This document shows positions 11,004-21,548 of a stretch of 64,000 nucleotides of DNA, piece by piece; the first letter of the stretch is position 1; each line of letters opens with the position of its first letter. Source of the DNA: Prionace glauca. Taxonomy: Eukaryota; Chordata; Chondrichthyes; Carcharhiniformes; Carcharhinidae. The notes under the pieces were generated by a model that saw only the letters and a list, made by a program, of their open reading frames with translations, was not told the DNA's origin and ran no database searches. The stretch is taken from assembly GCA_037974335.1 (NCBI GenBank), contig CM075761.1, positions 11,399,790-11,463,789 of the forward strand. Reading direction: 5' to 3'. A program made the position numbers and the translations under genes.

Positions 11004-11342
11004 CAGTGATGAGTAACGTTGATCCGTTTCCAAATATAAAGGGCACCCCGTTAGATTTCCTTGCTGCACAGTAATAAACCCCCGAATCCTCCATCTGAGC
11101 ATCCTGAATCATCAGTGTATGAACAGTCGAATCGTTGTTAACAGCTCCTGAAAACCGCCCGTCTCTAGGGAAGTGTTTTTTGACCACATGGACGAACTGA
11201 ACATGCCGATGTTGCTGCTGTTTGTACCAGTAAACCGCTGGACTTGCCAACCAGCCTGTGTGGCAATGCAGCTCAAAGCGACTTCCCGCCGAGACGGTTT
11301 GGATCGCTGGAGTTTGCGTGAACACCGCCTGGGAGAAAATAA
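11004..11342 (-). CDS. Gene A exon: V-type Ig domain with germline-joined J strand
   Basis: The 339-bp exon encodes about 113 residues. Seen in the translation: the B-strand cysteine (C27 of the exon, ELHCHTG), the core tryptophan (W39, VYWYKQQQ), the D-x-x-x-Y-x-C signature (EDSGVYYC, C92), a very short CDR3, then a J-like strand FGNGSTLLITG (F104-G-N-G107). V and J are contiguous in genomic DNA and end directly at a splice donor (G|GTAAAA), with no recombination signal between them. The acceptor follows a pyrimidine tract at 11343-11360 and gives phase 1. N-glycosylation sequons NDS and NGS are present. A second AG 14 bp further in would give phase 0 and lose the match to a phase-1 leader, so the first was preferred. 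Confidence 0.85.
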
Positions 11343-11654
11343 CTGAGAGAGAACAGGGCACATCAGCAGATATTCCCCTTTTTTTGTGAGCATAACCCAA
11401 ATCTGATTCAAACTGAAGTGGAGAAAGTAAAGGAATGGTTACCTGGCACACATAATAGTTACCTGGGAGGGGAGATCAAACAGACACTGTGTTTTAGCAC
11501 AGTCACTTAAAGTTAAAATATGCAGTAACAGAAAAGCTGCAGTAAGCTCGTCAGAACTTGAGGCATTTTAAAGATAAGGGCAGACCCAGGATAAAGGGAC
11601 TGATAATAGGATCAGCCCTAGATGGGAAAATAAATACAAAAAATGAAGCAAAAA
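11343..11654. other. Region expected to hold the gene A leader exon
   Basis: Upstream of the V exon. An ATG at 11566 (minus strand) opens MPQVLTSLLQLFCYCIF, leader-like in composition, but no good phase-1 donor follows. The true leader may lie beyond the CR1-a insertion. Confidence 0.25.
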
Positions 11655-12336
11655 TTTAAGAGGACTCTTAACTCGGCCTCGCAGGTGGAGGAGGTGGTCA
11701 TGAAGGCGTATGGTGTATTGGCCTTCATTAATCGAGGGATTGAGTTTAGGAGTCGGGAGGTAATGCTGCAACTTTATAAGGCCCTTGTCAAGCCTCACTT
11801 GGAGTACTGTGCGCAGTTCTGGTCGCCTCACTATAGGAAAGATGTAGAAGCTATTGAGAGGGTGCAGAGGAGATTTACAAGGATGTTGCCTGGACTGGGA
11901 GGCATGCCTTATGAAGTTAGGTTGAGGGAGCTGGGACTCTTCTCCCTGGAGAGACGAAGGTTGAGAGGCGACCTGATAGAAGTTTATAAAATGTTGAGAT
12001 GAATAGATAGGGTGGACTCTCAGAGGCTATTTCCCCGGGTTGAAATGGTCGCTACGAGAGGACACAGATTTAAGGTACAGGGAGGGAAATTCAGAAGTGA
12101 TGTTAGGGGTAAGTTTTTCACTCAGAGGGTGGTGAGTGAATGGCTGCCGTCAGTGGTGGTGGAGGCGAACTCGCTGGGGTCTTTTAAAAGACTTCTGGAT
12201 GAGTATATGGGATTTAGTGGGATTGGGCGTTATAGATAGGTCTATGGATTGGTAGGTGTTGATGTGATCGGTGCAACTCATGGGCCGAAGGGCCTGTTTG
12301 TGCTGTAGTATGTTTGTATGTTCTATGTTCTATGTT
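11655..12336 (+). mobile_element. CR1-a LINE, 5'-truncated
   Basis: Encodes KAYGVLAFINRGIEFRSREV, KPHLEYCAQFWSPHYRKDV and the C-terminus ending SGIGRYR; one stop at 12000-12002 and a 3-residue loss in the VVSEW region break it. Tail TGATGTGATCGGTGCAACTC, GGGCCGAAGGGCCTGTTTG and TTCTATG repeats. Confidence 0.85.
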
Positions 12337-12588
12337 AAAAATCAATCACTGAATGTATGGATCGAAAGCAGTCATTGATAGAGGAAATGTATCCATTCTA
12401 TGAACAATACTATATTAACTGCCCATGTCTGTACAAGTCTGATTGTAACGACATGTTAAACTTCCGATCTCCATGATCTGTCTGCTCAAATATAACGATG
12501 TGTTAAATGACTAATCCCCGGACTATCTGAACAGAATAAAAATCATCAACTGCTATTGTACATTTGAGAAGGTGGTTGAAAAGTGGAA

Positions 12589-12928
12589 CCATAGAACCAT
12601 AGAACCCTACAGTGCAGAAACAGGCCCTTCGGCCCATCGAGTCTGCACCGAACACAATCCCACCCAGACCCTATCCCCATATCCCTACACATTTACCTGC
12701 TAATCCCTCTAACCTACACATCCCAGGACACTAAGGGGAAATTTTAGCATAGCCAATGAACCTAACCCGCACATCTTTGGACTGTGGGAGGAAACCGGAG
12801 CACCCGGAGAAAACCCACGCAGACACGAGGAGAATGTGCAAACTCCACACAGGCAGTGACCCGAGCCGGGAATCGAACCCAGGACCCTGGAGCTGTGAAG
12901 CAGCAGTGCTAACCACTGTGCTACCGTG
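12589..12928 (-). mobile_element. SINE-1, nearly full length
   Basis: As the copy at 3697, with the GGTTCGATTCC B box intact. The tRNA head is cut off after TAGCACAGTGG. Confidence 0.8.
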
Positions 12929-13179
12929 GAGTACTAGTGTTTTCTCCTGAAGCTTCGTCCCCCCCAAAAAATCCGTATTCTGGATACCTCCAGTCTGAGC
13001 CCAGTGATAAATTTCCCACAATAATGCAAATGGAGATTTCCGCCTATCGCCTGGTGGTTCATGATCGCCAATCCAAAAATTGATCCTAACTTCCTATTGG
13101 GTACAGGATTGAGTTAATATTTCGGTTAATATGTGACAAGGGAGCTGGAGAGGCAGAAGAGGAGAGATATTATGGGGGT

Positions 13180-13297
13180 ACCATAAGCATAGACATGGGT
13201 CAAGGGTGGAGAAGGAAAAATATATCGTTAAATTGGCGGTGCGGGCTCGTTGGGCCGAAGGGCCTGTTTCCCGTGCTGTGTTGTTCTTTGTTCTTTA
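13180..13297 (+). mobile_element. CR1-d 3' UTR fragment
   Basis: GGCGGTGCGGGCTCGTTGGG, CCGAAGGGCCTGTTTCCCGT and TTGTTCTTTGTTCTTTAT match the CR1-d 3' end. Confidence 0.65.
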
Positions 13298-13822
13298 TAT
13301 ATAAAGAGAGCAAGAGTATTGGAGAAAAGAGACCACACACAAAAAAGAAAAAAACTGAAATCAATCAAAAGAGAGATAAAAGAGCACAGCCGAGAGAGAG
13401 AGCAACAGAGAGGAGGACCCAAGAGACTTAAAAGAAAAGAAAGAATGAAAATATAAGGAAAGGAGAGAGGTGGAAGGAAAGTTACTTTCATAGCGAAATA
13501 CTTCTACAAGTGCAGTCCTCTTGTATTGCAAAAAAAAATGCAGCGAAGAATTTTTCACCAGCAAAATTCCACAAAAGTAATGTGAAAACATCAGAAATTG
13601 AAGTTCTTTTTGATGGGAGGATTGAACTCAGGATAAGAAAACAACTGCATGACCTGTGTATAATCGTGGTGAGGAGATATGAACGTTTGTTTATTGCATT
13701 TGACGTTTTCATTATTCATTTCTTAAACATAACACTATTGCGACAGATTATAGCAATGTGATCTGCCACATACCTAACTTTCCCGGTGATCTGAGCCGGT
13801 TTGTCTCCCATGCTCTAAGTTG
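13298..13822. other. Purine-rich stretch and unrecognised DNA
   Basis: From 13298 to about 13480 the plus strand is almost all A and G (GAGAGAGAGCAACAGAGAGG). The rest to 13822 shows no recognisable feature. Confidence 0.4.
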
Positions 13823-15330
13823 TAGAGTCATAGAGGTTTACAGCATGAAAACTGGCACTTCGGCCCAAATTGTCCATGCCACCCTTTCTTTCAGGCACCT
13901 AAACGAATCTCAGTTGCCCTCATTTGGCCAATATTCCTCCATACCCATCTCACCCATGTAACTGTCCAATTGTTTTTTAAAAGACAAAATTGTACCCACC
14001 TCTTACTACTGCCTCTGGGAGCTTGTTGCAGACACTCACCAACCTCTTTGTGAATAGATGACCCCTCTGGACACTTTTGTATCTCTCCCCTCTCAGCCTA
14101 AAACAAAACCCTCTCGTTTTAGACTCCCTTTCCTTTGGGAAAATATGTTGACTGTCAATTTGATCTGTGCCCTTCATTATTTTATAGACCTCTGTAAGAT
14201 CACACCTCAGTCTTCTCCGCTCCAGAGAAAACAAAGTTTCAGCCTATCCACCCTCTCCTAAGAAACTCAAACCATCAAGTCCTGGTAACATCCTAGTAAA
14301 TTTTTTTCTGCACTCCTTCTGGTTTAATAGCATCCTTTCTATAATAGGGTGACCAGAACTGTACACAGTATTCCAAGTGTGGCCTTCCCAATGTCTTGTC
14401 CAACTTCAACAAGACGTCCCAATTCCTGTATTCAATGTTCTGACCGATGAAACCAAGCATGCCGAATGCCTTCTTCACCACTCTGTCCATCTGTGACTCC
14501 ACTTTCAAGGAGCTATGAACATGTACCCCTAGATTTTCTTGATCTGTAACCCTCCCCAACGCCATACCATTAACTGAATGAGTCCTCCCCTGGTTCAATC
14601 TACTAAAACGCGACACCTCGTATTTATCTAAATTAAACTCCATCTGCCATTCATCAGCCCACTGGCCCAATTGATCAAGATCCTGTTGCAATCGGAGATA
14701 ACTTTCTTCACTCTCCACTATGCCAGCAATCTTAGTGTCATCTGAAAACTTACTAACCATGCCTCCTATATTCTCATCCAAATCATTAATGTAATTGACA
14801 AACAACATGAAAACAGCACTGATCCCGGAGGCACATCGCTGGTCACAGGCCTTCAGTTTGAAAAACAACCTTCTACAACCACCCTTTGGCTTCTGGCAAG
14901 AAAACTATTTAACATCCATTTGTTAGTTTACCCTGGAAATTTGTGAAATTTAACTTTATACAATAACCTACCGTGCGGTACCTTGTCAAAAGCCTTTCTA
15001 AAGACCATGTAGACAATATCAACTGCACTGCCCTCATCGACCATTTCATTGTCCCTTCAACAAGCTCATCCAAATTTGTGAGACTTTATTTTCCACTCAC
15101 AAAGCCATGCTGTCTGTCTCTAATTAGACCTTGTCTCTTTAAATGCTTGTGGACCCCGTCTGTCAAAATACCTTCCATCAACTTACGCACCACAGATGTG
15201 AGGCTCACTGGCCTGTAGTCCCCAAACTTTTCCCTGCAACCATTTTTAATCAAAGACACAGCATTTGCCACTCTCCACTCTTCAGGAACTTCACCCGTGA
15301 CTATCGATGATTCAAATGCATTTGAAAGAA
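13823..15330 (-). mobile_element. CR1-e LINE, long copy
   Basis: Minus-strand frames encode SVVRKLMEGILTDGVHKHL, VNYINDLDENIGGMVSKFSD, WQMEFNLDKYEVSRFSRLNQ and VQFWSPYYRKDAIKPEGVQ, then the C-terminus. Tail AGAGGTTTACAGCATGAAAA and CACTTCGGCCCAAATTGTCC at 13823. Several indels divide the frame. Confidence 0.75.
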
Positions 15331-16094
15331 AAACCCAGTCTCACCTGGAAGGAGGTGGAAGAGGGCACCCAGAGTCAGGAAACCCATAATCGGGCCCTTA
15401 GCGTGAGCTTCAAACCTGACTCTTGTCTGTATGGATCTAAATCCAGAGACGGAATGATGTGAAGTTTTGAAATACCCAAATGCAGAAACTCGATACTGCA
15501 CTGAGAAGAACGGAGCTGAGTGGAAACTTCAGCACACTACAAACAGCCTCGGTGAGCTTCCTGTTTCCATGTGGACCGCCCACGCACATATCCGTATGCA
15601 AACTGTAACAGGGTCGCAACTGATTCTCTGCATGCCTGAAATGTTTGCTGCTACCTCATCTGAAAGATAAGTTGCATAACACTCAGTTTAACAACCTTTA
15701 TCACTTGTGTTCTCAGTGTAGGCAGATCACTGAAAGTCCAAAAGGCAATCATGTATACACACTTACTGATGCCAACAACAATCTGCCAGACAGCAAAATC
15801 AGTACTTCTTCATTCAATAATTATTTTCCTTCCAACTTCTGTTCCCCATCATTCTCCTCCCGCTTTTTTGGATTTGCTCCTGTTCCACATTCTGTCCTCA
15901 CTAGATCGGCAGTCCTATTTCCTCGAAGATGATTGAATCATGTGTTTCTCTGAAGATTTGAGTGCAAAGCCCCAACACATCGCTTGGTTTCTGTTGAGTG
16001 GAAAGGCTGTACATCTTCCAAGTGGATCTGTTTTGAGATAGTCTGTTTTGGGAGAGACAGTCTTTCTGCTTTCCACATTCACATGCAGCTGAGT
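15331..16094. other. Unrecognised intergenic DNA
   Basis: No repeat, exon or conserved frame recognised. Confidence 0.4.
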
Positions 16095-16410
16095 TAAGAA
16101 CATAAGAAATAGGAGCAGGAGTAGGCCATCCAGCCCCTCGAGCCTGCCCCGCCACTCAATAAGATCATGGCTGATCTGTCGTGGCTCAGTTCCACATTCC
16201 CGCCCTCTCCCCATAACCCTTAATCCCCTCTCTTATCAAAAACCCATCAACCCGCGTCTTAAAAATATTTAGCGAGGCAGCCTCCACCACTTCAACGGGC
16301 AGAGAATTCCAGAGATTCACCACCCTTTGAGTGAAGAAGTTCCTCCTCAACTCCGTTCTAAACCGCACCCCCCCCCAATTTATCCTGAGGCTGTGCGCTC
16401 TAGCCCTAAA
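16095..16410 (-). mobile_element. CR1-c LINE, short 3' copy
   Basis: CR1-c tail and the FFTQRVVNLWNSLPVEVVEA C-terminus; ends in a C-run at about 16365-16376. Confidence 0.8.
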
Positions 16411-16544
16411 AACCCTCTAGTTCTCCCGAAAAATCTCAATACAATCTTTCCCTAACACGCCATGGTTGGAGTAATTCTGATAATTCTGAGTGCTTTGCTT
16501 GTTCACTGCATTCGAAATGGCTTTTCCTATTTTTGTTTATTGTT

Positions 16545-16945
16545 TATCCTTGGGGCATCGGAGTCTCTGACTGGCCAGAATTAATTTTCCATCTATAATT
16601 GCCCTGGAGAAGGTGATTGTGACTATTGAAAATGTTGCTGCGCTATTCTAGAGGGTCAGTGAGAATTAGACATTTTGTTGTGTATCTGATGTCACAGGTA
16701 GGTCAGATGAGGTAAGGACGGCAGCTTTTCTTCCCAAAGGGACATTAGTGAACCAAGTGAGTTTTCCTTGACAATAGACAATGATTTCATGATCATCAAC
16801 CGATTCTTATTTCCAGATTTTGTTGTTTGCATTCAAATTCCGTCATCTGTTGTGGCGGCATTTAGAAATGGGTCCCCAGAATATGAGCTGAGTTTCTGTA
16901 TTAATAGGAAATCATATGATACCGCTGGAATTATCCAGGAAAAAC
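16545..16945 (-). mobile_element. SINE-like repeat with a Jockey-type LINE end
   Basis: CATCGGAGTCTCTGACTGGC and CTGGAGAAGGTGATTGTGAC match the 3' end of the Jockey-like LINE at 2062. Then CAGGTAGGTCAGATGAGGTA, AGGGACATTAGTGAACCAAG and GATTTCATGATCATCAACCG follow a shark repeat I recall, read antisense. Diverged. Confidence 0.45.
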
Positions 16946-16973
16946 CTTGCTGCATCTACCCTGTCTACCCACC

Positions 16974-17303
16974 ATCTCGAGGGCATCATGGCAGCTCAGA
17001 GGCTATCTCTGTTGCTGTGCGGACACATGGAGTTGGGCCTGTGTCCGAGGGAGTTTGCGCGTTCTCCCCGTGGTTGCGTGGGTTTCCTCCGGGTGCTCCG
17101 GTTTCCTCCCACATCCCAAAAATGTGCTTTTAGGCTGATTGATTGGGTAACAAATTGTCCCTATATTGGACCTCCCTGATCCTCACACATTAGGCATAGA
17201 CTAGAGTCATGAATAGGTCACTGACCATGGGACGGCGGCGCGGGCTCGTTGGGCCGAAGGGCCTGTTTCCCGTGCTGTGTTGTTCTTTGTTCCTTTGTTC
17301 TTA
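16974..17303 (+). mobile_element. CR1-d 3' UTR copy
   Basis: Starts CTCGAGGGCATCATGGCAGC and ends GGGCCGAAGGGCCTGTTTCC plus TTCTTTG repeats; nearly identical to 1230-1557. Confidence 0.75.
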
Positions 17304-17344
17304 GTCCTGTTAGAATTTTATAATACTCCATTTGAAATAATTGG

Positions 17345-18608
17345 ATGGAATAGCGAGAGGCAAGATGGTTTTATGTAAGGAAGGTCGCGCCTCACTATCA
17401 TGATCGAGTTTTTCTAGGAAGTGCCAAAGATGAGGGTAGGACAGTGGATCAACATCACTGTCAGTAAGGCCTTTGACAAGGTCTGTCATGGTAGACTGGT
17501 GCAAAAGGTGAAGCCACATGGAATCAGGTGTGAGTTGGCAAGGTGGATACAAAACTGGCTCCGCCTTGGATGTGGGCATGCCGGCATAGAAGGCAGCAGG
17601 TAGCAGTATAAGAGTGAATTTCTGAATAGAGGGTTGTGGGGTTCCTCAGGGATTTAGGGACCTAAATGATTTGGAGGAAAATGTAATTGGTTTGATTAGA
17701 ATGTTTGTGGATGATACAAAGGTTGGTGGATTTGTGGATAGTGATGAGGACCATCTGAGGATGCAGCAGGATATAGATCAGTTCGAGACTTGGGCGGAGA
17801 GATGGTAGATGGAGTTTAATCCGGAGAAATATGAGGTAATCCATTTTGGAAGATCTAATACAGATAGGAAATGTACAGTAAACGGCAGAAAACTTAGGAG
17901 TATTGATAGGCAGAGTGATCTGGGTGTCGAGGTACACAGGTCACTGAAAGTGGCAAAGCAGGCGGAGAAGGTAGTTAAGAAGGCATCAGGCTTGCTTGCC
18001 TTCATCGGCCAGGGCATTGAGTTTGAAAATTGGCAAGTCATGTTGCAGCTTTATAAAAACATGTGTGGGCCACACAACAGAAGGATGTGGAGGCTTTGGA
18101 AAGGGTACAGAAAAGATTTACCAGGATGGTACCTGGAATGGACAGCGTAAGCTATGGGGAGAGTTTGGAGAAACTTGATTTGTTCTCACTAGAACGACAG
18201 AAGTTGACGGGCGACCTGATAGAAGTCTACAAGATATTGCAGGGCATGGACAGAGTGGATAATCAGAAGCTTTTTCCCGAGGTAGGAGACTCAATTACTG
18301 GGGATGGGGGTGGGGGGGGGGCATAGGTTTCAGCTGCGAGGGGCAACATTAAATGAGATTTAGGAGGCAAGTTTTTACACAGAGGGTGGTGGATGCTTTG
18401 ATCATTCTGCCGAATGAGGTAGTGGAAGCAGAGGGAATAGTAAATTTTCAGGGCCGTCTTGACAATACATGAATAGGATTGGAATCGAGGGTTCCAGCCC
18501 CCAGAAGGGTAGCGGGTTTTACTTCAGGTGGGCGGAATGGCCTGTGCAGATCATGCCCCAAAGGCCTGTTCCTGTGCTGTAATTTTACTTCTTTGTTCAT
18601 TGTTCTAT
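17345..18608 (+). mobile_element. Old CR1-like LINE (family f)
   Basis: Contains SKAFDKVCHGRLVQKVKPHG, FVDDTKVGGF (FADD box altered), YEVIHFGRSNTDRKCTVNGR and LFSLERQKLTGDLIEVYKI. Frameshifts separate the pieces. Tail CCCCAAAGGCCTGTTCCTGT and TTCATTGTTCTATG. Confidence 0.7.
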
Positions 18609-18976
18609 GAGATTCCTCCTCATTTGTCGGAACTCCAGCGAAAACAATCCTAACTCAGCCTTTCTCTCCTCACAGCTCAGTCCCGCCATCCCTGGATTCT
18701 GTGAAGAGGGAGTATAGAGTGAGAGGTACGAGTTTAGGGTTAAGGACTTTGAGTATATTCTTCGAGGAGAAGTTTAGAGTTACGGGGCAACATTATTTGG
18801 AAAGACTCACAGAAAGAAGGGAGCGTTTATAGTTCTGCAGCCTTCAGAGTTTGAGTGACCAGTTTGAAGTGAGACGGTGAGTTTACAGTGTGAAGGAATG
18901 TTTCCATTTAGTGGTGGAGTTCAGATTTGGGTTAATTTAGAGCCAGAGATTGTGTTCAGAAACTGAGGGAAGTTTA
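18609..18976. other. Short LINE remnant and unrecognised DNA
   Basis: 18609-18700 resembles a minus-strand CR1 fragment (CGGAACTCCAGCGAAAACAA, CCTCACAGCTCAGTCCCGCC). The rest shows nothing recognisable. Confidence 0.35.
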
Positions 18977-20088
18977 TAAGAACATAAGAAATAGGAGCAG
19001 GAGTAGGCCATCTAGCCCCTCGAGCCTGCCCCGCCATTCAATAAGATCATGGTTGATCTGTCGTGACTCAGCTCCACCTTCCCGCCCTCTCCCCATTACC
19101 CTTAATCCCCTCTCTTATCAAAAACCCATCAACCCGCGTCTTAAAAATATTTAGCGAGGCAGCCTCCACCACTTCAACGGGCAGAGAATTCCAGAGATTA
19201 ACCACCCTTTGCGTGAAGAAGTTCCTCCTCAACTCCGTTCTAAACCGCCCCCCCCCCCTTTATCTTGAGGCTGTGCCCTCTAGTCCTACTGTCCTTTCTG
19301 AGCGGGAAGAGCCTCTCCACCTCAATCATATCCATCCATTCATCATCTTATACGTCTCAATGAGATCTCCCTTCATTCTTCTAAACTCTAACGAGTACAA
19401 CCCTAGTTTATTCAGCCTCTCCTCATAGTTCAACCCCCTCAACTCCGGTATCAGCCTAGTAAACCTCCTCTGCACTCCCTCGAAGGCCAAAATATCCTTG
19501 CGTAAATGCGGCGACCAAAACTGCACATAGTACTCCAGCTGCAGCCTCACCAGTGCCCTACACAGCTGCAGCAAGACCTCCCTACTTTTATATTCAATCC
19601 CCTCGCTATGAAAGCCAGCATCCCATTCGCCTTCCTGACCACCTGCTGCACCTGCAAGCTGGGTTTTTGCGACTAATGCAGAAGGACCCCGAGGTCCCTC
19701 TTCACCGTCGCCTGCTGCAATTTTTCACCATGTAAGTAATAGTCCTTCCTACTATTATTCCTACCAAAGTGGACAACTTCACATTTGCCAACATTAAATT
19801 CCATTTGCCAGTTCCTGGCCCATTCGCCCAGCCTATCTAGATCCTTCTGCAGACTGTCCACACCCTCCGCACAATTTGCCGTTCCACCAATCTTGGTGTC
19901 ATCAGCAAATTCCGACACCCTGCACTCGGTTCCCTCCTCCAGATCATCTATATAAATGGTGAATATCTGAGGCCCCAGCACCGACCCCTGGGGCACTCCA
20001 CTAGTCACCAACCGTCAATCTGAATAGCACCCATTGACCCCAACTCTCTGCTTCCTTTTTGACAGCCAATCCCCTATCCATGCTAATG
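18977..20088 (-). mobile_element. CR1-c LINE, long copy
   Basis: Minus strand: SGVPQGSVLGPQIFTIYIDD, FADDTKIGG, WQMEFNVGKCEVVHFGRNNS and the standard C-terminus. The catalytic FADD box is intact; indels occur downstream of it. It reaches upstream to WIGDWLSKRKQRV. Confidence 0.8.
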
Positions 20089-20228
20089 TTTGGGAAGAAT
20101 TTAAAGCTAAAATATGAGCATTGTGTTGGGGGTGGTTTAGCATCAGAGAAGATTTCAGACTAAGGTGGTGTGTTATTTCATTAGCAGTGGAGTTATCGGC
20201 ACAGACTTTTACAGTTGCTGAATCGAAG

Positions 20229-20385
20229 TGGTTTACAGAATGGAAACAGGCTCTTCGGCCCACTTGTCCATGCCGCCCTTTTTAAACACTGAACCAATCC
20301 CATATGCCCAGGTTTGGTCAATCTCCCTCGATAGCTCCAACACATGTAACTGTTCTAAACGTTTTAAAAAAGGCAATTGTTTTTT
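20229..20385 (-). mobile_element. CR1-e LINE, 3' fragment
   Basis: GTTTACAGAATGGAAACAGG, CTCTTCGGCCCACTTGTCCA and GCCGCCCTTTTTAAAC match the 3' end of CR1-e. Confidence 0.6.
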
Positions 20386-20540
20386 GCAGCCGCCTTAATA
20401 TGGGTGAAAATTACATTCAGTTATTTGCGAGGAGTGGTTCTGGTTTTTCAACATAAGGAAAGGACTAATAGTACAAAAAAACGTGTGGCAGTAGGGGCTG
20501 GGACGGATTATGGTCCGGCCAAATGGCCTCATTCTGCAAA

Positions 20541-21390
20541 GAAAGAACAAAGAACAACACAGCACAGGAAACAGGCTCTTCTGCCCAACAAGCCCGCGCC
20601 GCCATTTTAACATTGTCCCTCTTCTACCTATGATTTTTTTCTACGTCTATTGGACTCCACAATAAAGGAACCATAACCAGATTGAGGGATGCCTAATTTA
20701 GGTACAATTTGTTGACACCAATCAGCCTAAGAGCACGTTTTTGGGGTGTGGGAGGAAACCGGAGTACCCGGAGAAAACCCACGCAGGCACGGGGAGAATG
20801 TGCAAACTCCCCACAGACACCGGCCCAAATCCATGCGTCTGCACAGCAATCAGCGATAGTCACTGAGCTGTCATGTTGCCCATCAGCTGATCCAGTTTAA
20901 GCGTACACTAACGACATGAAGCACTCGGCAACTCTCGAAGCAACATCCAAGAGCAGCCCTCGCGCGACCGACCGCGTGTATGTCCCTTGTTGAACAACAA
21001 GGCGGATGGAATCACCTGTGGATTAAAAAAAATACATCAATAAACATGTACAACTTAAACAGACAATCACGGAATCTCCAGAAGCTCAAACGTAAGACAA
21101 GTGAGCGATAAAAAATGTTGGACTGTCCACAGGAATCAATTGATTCGCAGGAACGTACTATGGTTCTTGACCCTTATTTAGAACATTCTCCTGTATCCCT
21201 CCATCTCTCGTCCGCTCATGTGCCTATCTAAATAAGCCTGAAACAACTCTAGCGTGCCTGCCTCCACCATCCTACTTTGCAGTGCATTCCAGGTTCTCAC
21301 AACCCTCTGTGTGAAAAACCTCCCTCTAGCATCCGAATTATACCTCGCCCCTCTCATCCTAAGCCCGTAATCCCTCGTAATTTTCGTATG
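20541..21390 (-). mobile_element. CR1-d LINE, 3' part with full 3' UTR
   Basis: AAGAACAAAGAACAACACAG and TCTTCTGCCCAACAAGCCCG at the tail, CGGAGTACCCGGAGAAAACC and GGGAGAATGTGCAAACTCCC in the SINE-like module, then CR1-like coding remnants (CCTGCCTCCACCATCCTACT, CAACCCTCTGTGTGAAAAAC) at 21170-21390. Confidence 0.65.
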
Positions 21391-21548
21391 TACTGTAGAG
21401 ATTCGATGATAAGAACAGTGGTGGGAATATGAGGGCTGAGCTGGCTATAGTGTGTGGGCAAGGGATAGCTCAACAATGATGTAATGGCAAACATTCTTTT
21501 TTCTGTAGAACATGGGCGTCTCACGTTGATGAGCATATGTTGCCCTAG

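Larger units (their letters stand above)
4490..11342 (-). other. Gene A: non-rearranging VJ-C1 membrane receptor with inhibitory-type tail (gene span, 5' end not found)
   Basis: Five exons on the minus strand join in one frame: V with built-in J strand (11342-11004), C1 (10917-10615), transmembrane (9962-9849), cytoplasmic (9715-9657) and terminal (4628-4584). All have AG acceptors and GT donors. Phases run 1-1-1-1, then 0 into the last exon, as is usual for Ig-superfamily receptors. The product would be a type I cell-surface receptor with a YxxL motif at its C-terminus, so an inhibitory or adaptor-binding role is inferred. Relatives by architecture are NITR, XMIV, SIRP and UrIg-like genes. 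No leader exon was recognised: a CR1-a LINE sits just upstream at 11655-12336. The last intron is 5 kb and holds LINE and SINE insertions. Gene B on the other strand is a paralogue. Confidence 0.75.

Noticed and set aside
10990-11010. Recombination signal next to the gene A V exon
   Set aside because: The exon continues through J to a splice donor. No CACAGTG heptamer with nonamer was seen.
11440-11475. Tandem CCAG|GTAAC donors upstream of the gene A V exon as a leader boundary
   Set aside because: In the required phase the frame before each donor has a stop or lacks an ATG.
11535-11566. Leader exon MPQVLTSLLQLF for gene A
   Set aside because: The composition fits, but the only GT nearby (GTTACT) is a poor donor and the frame soon stops. 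Left unassigned.
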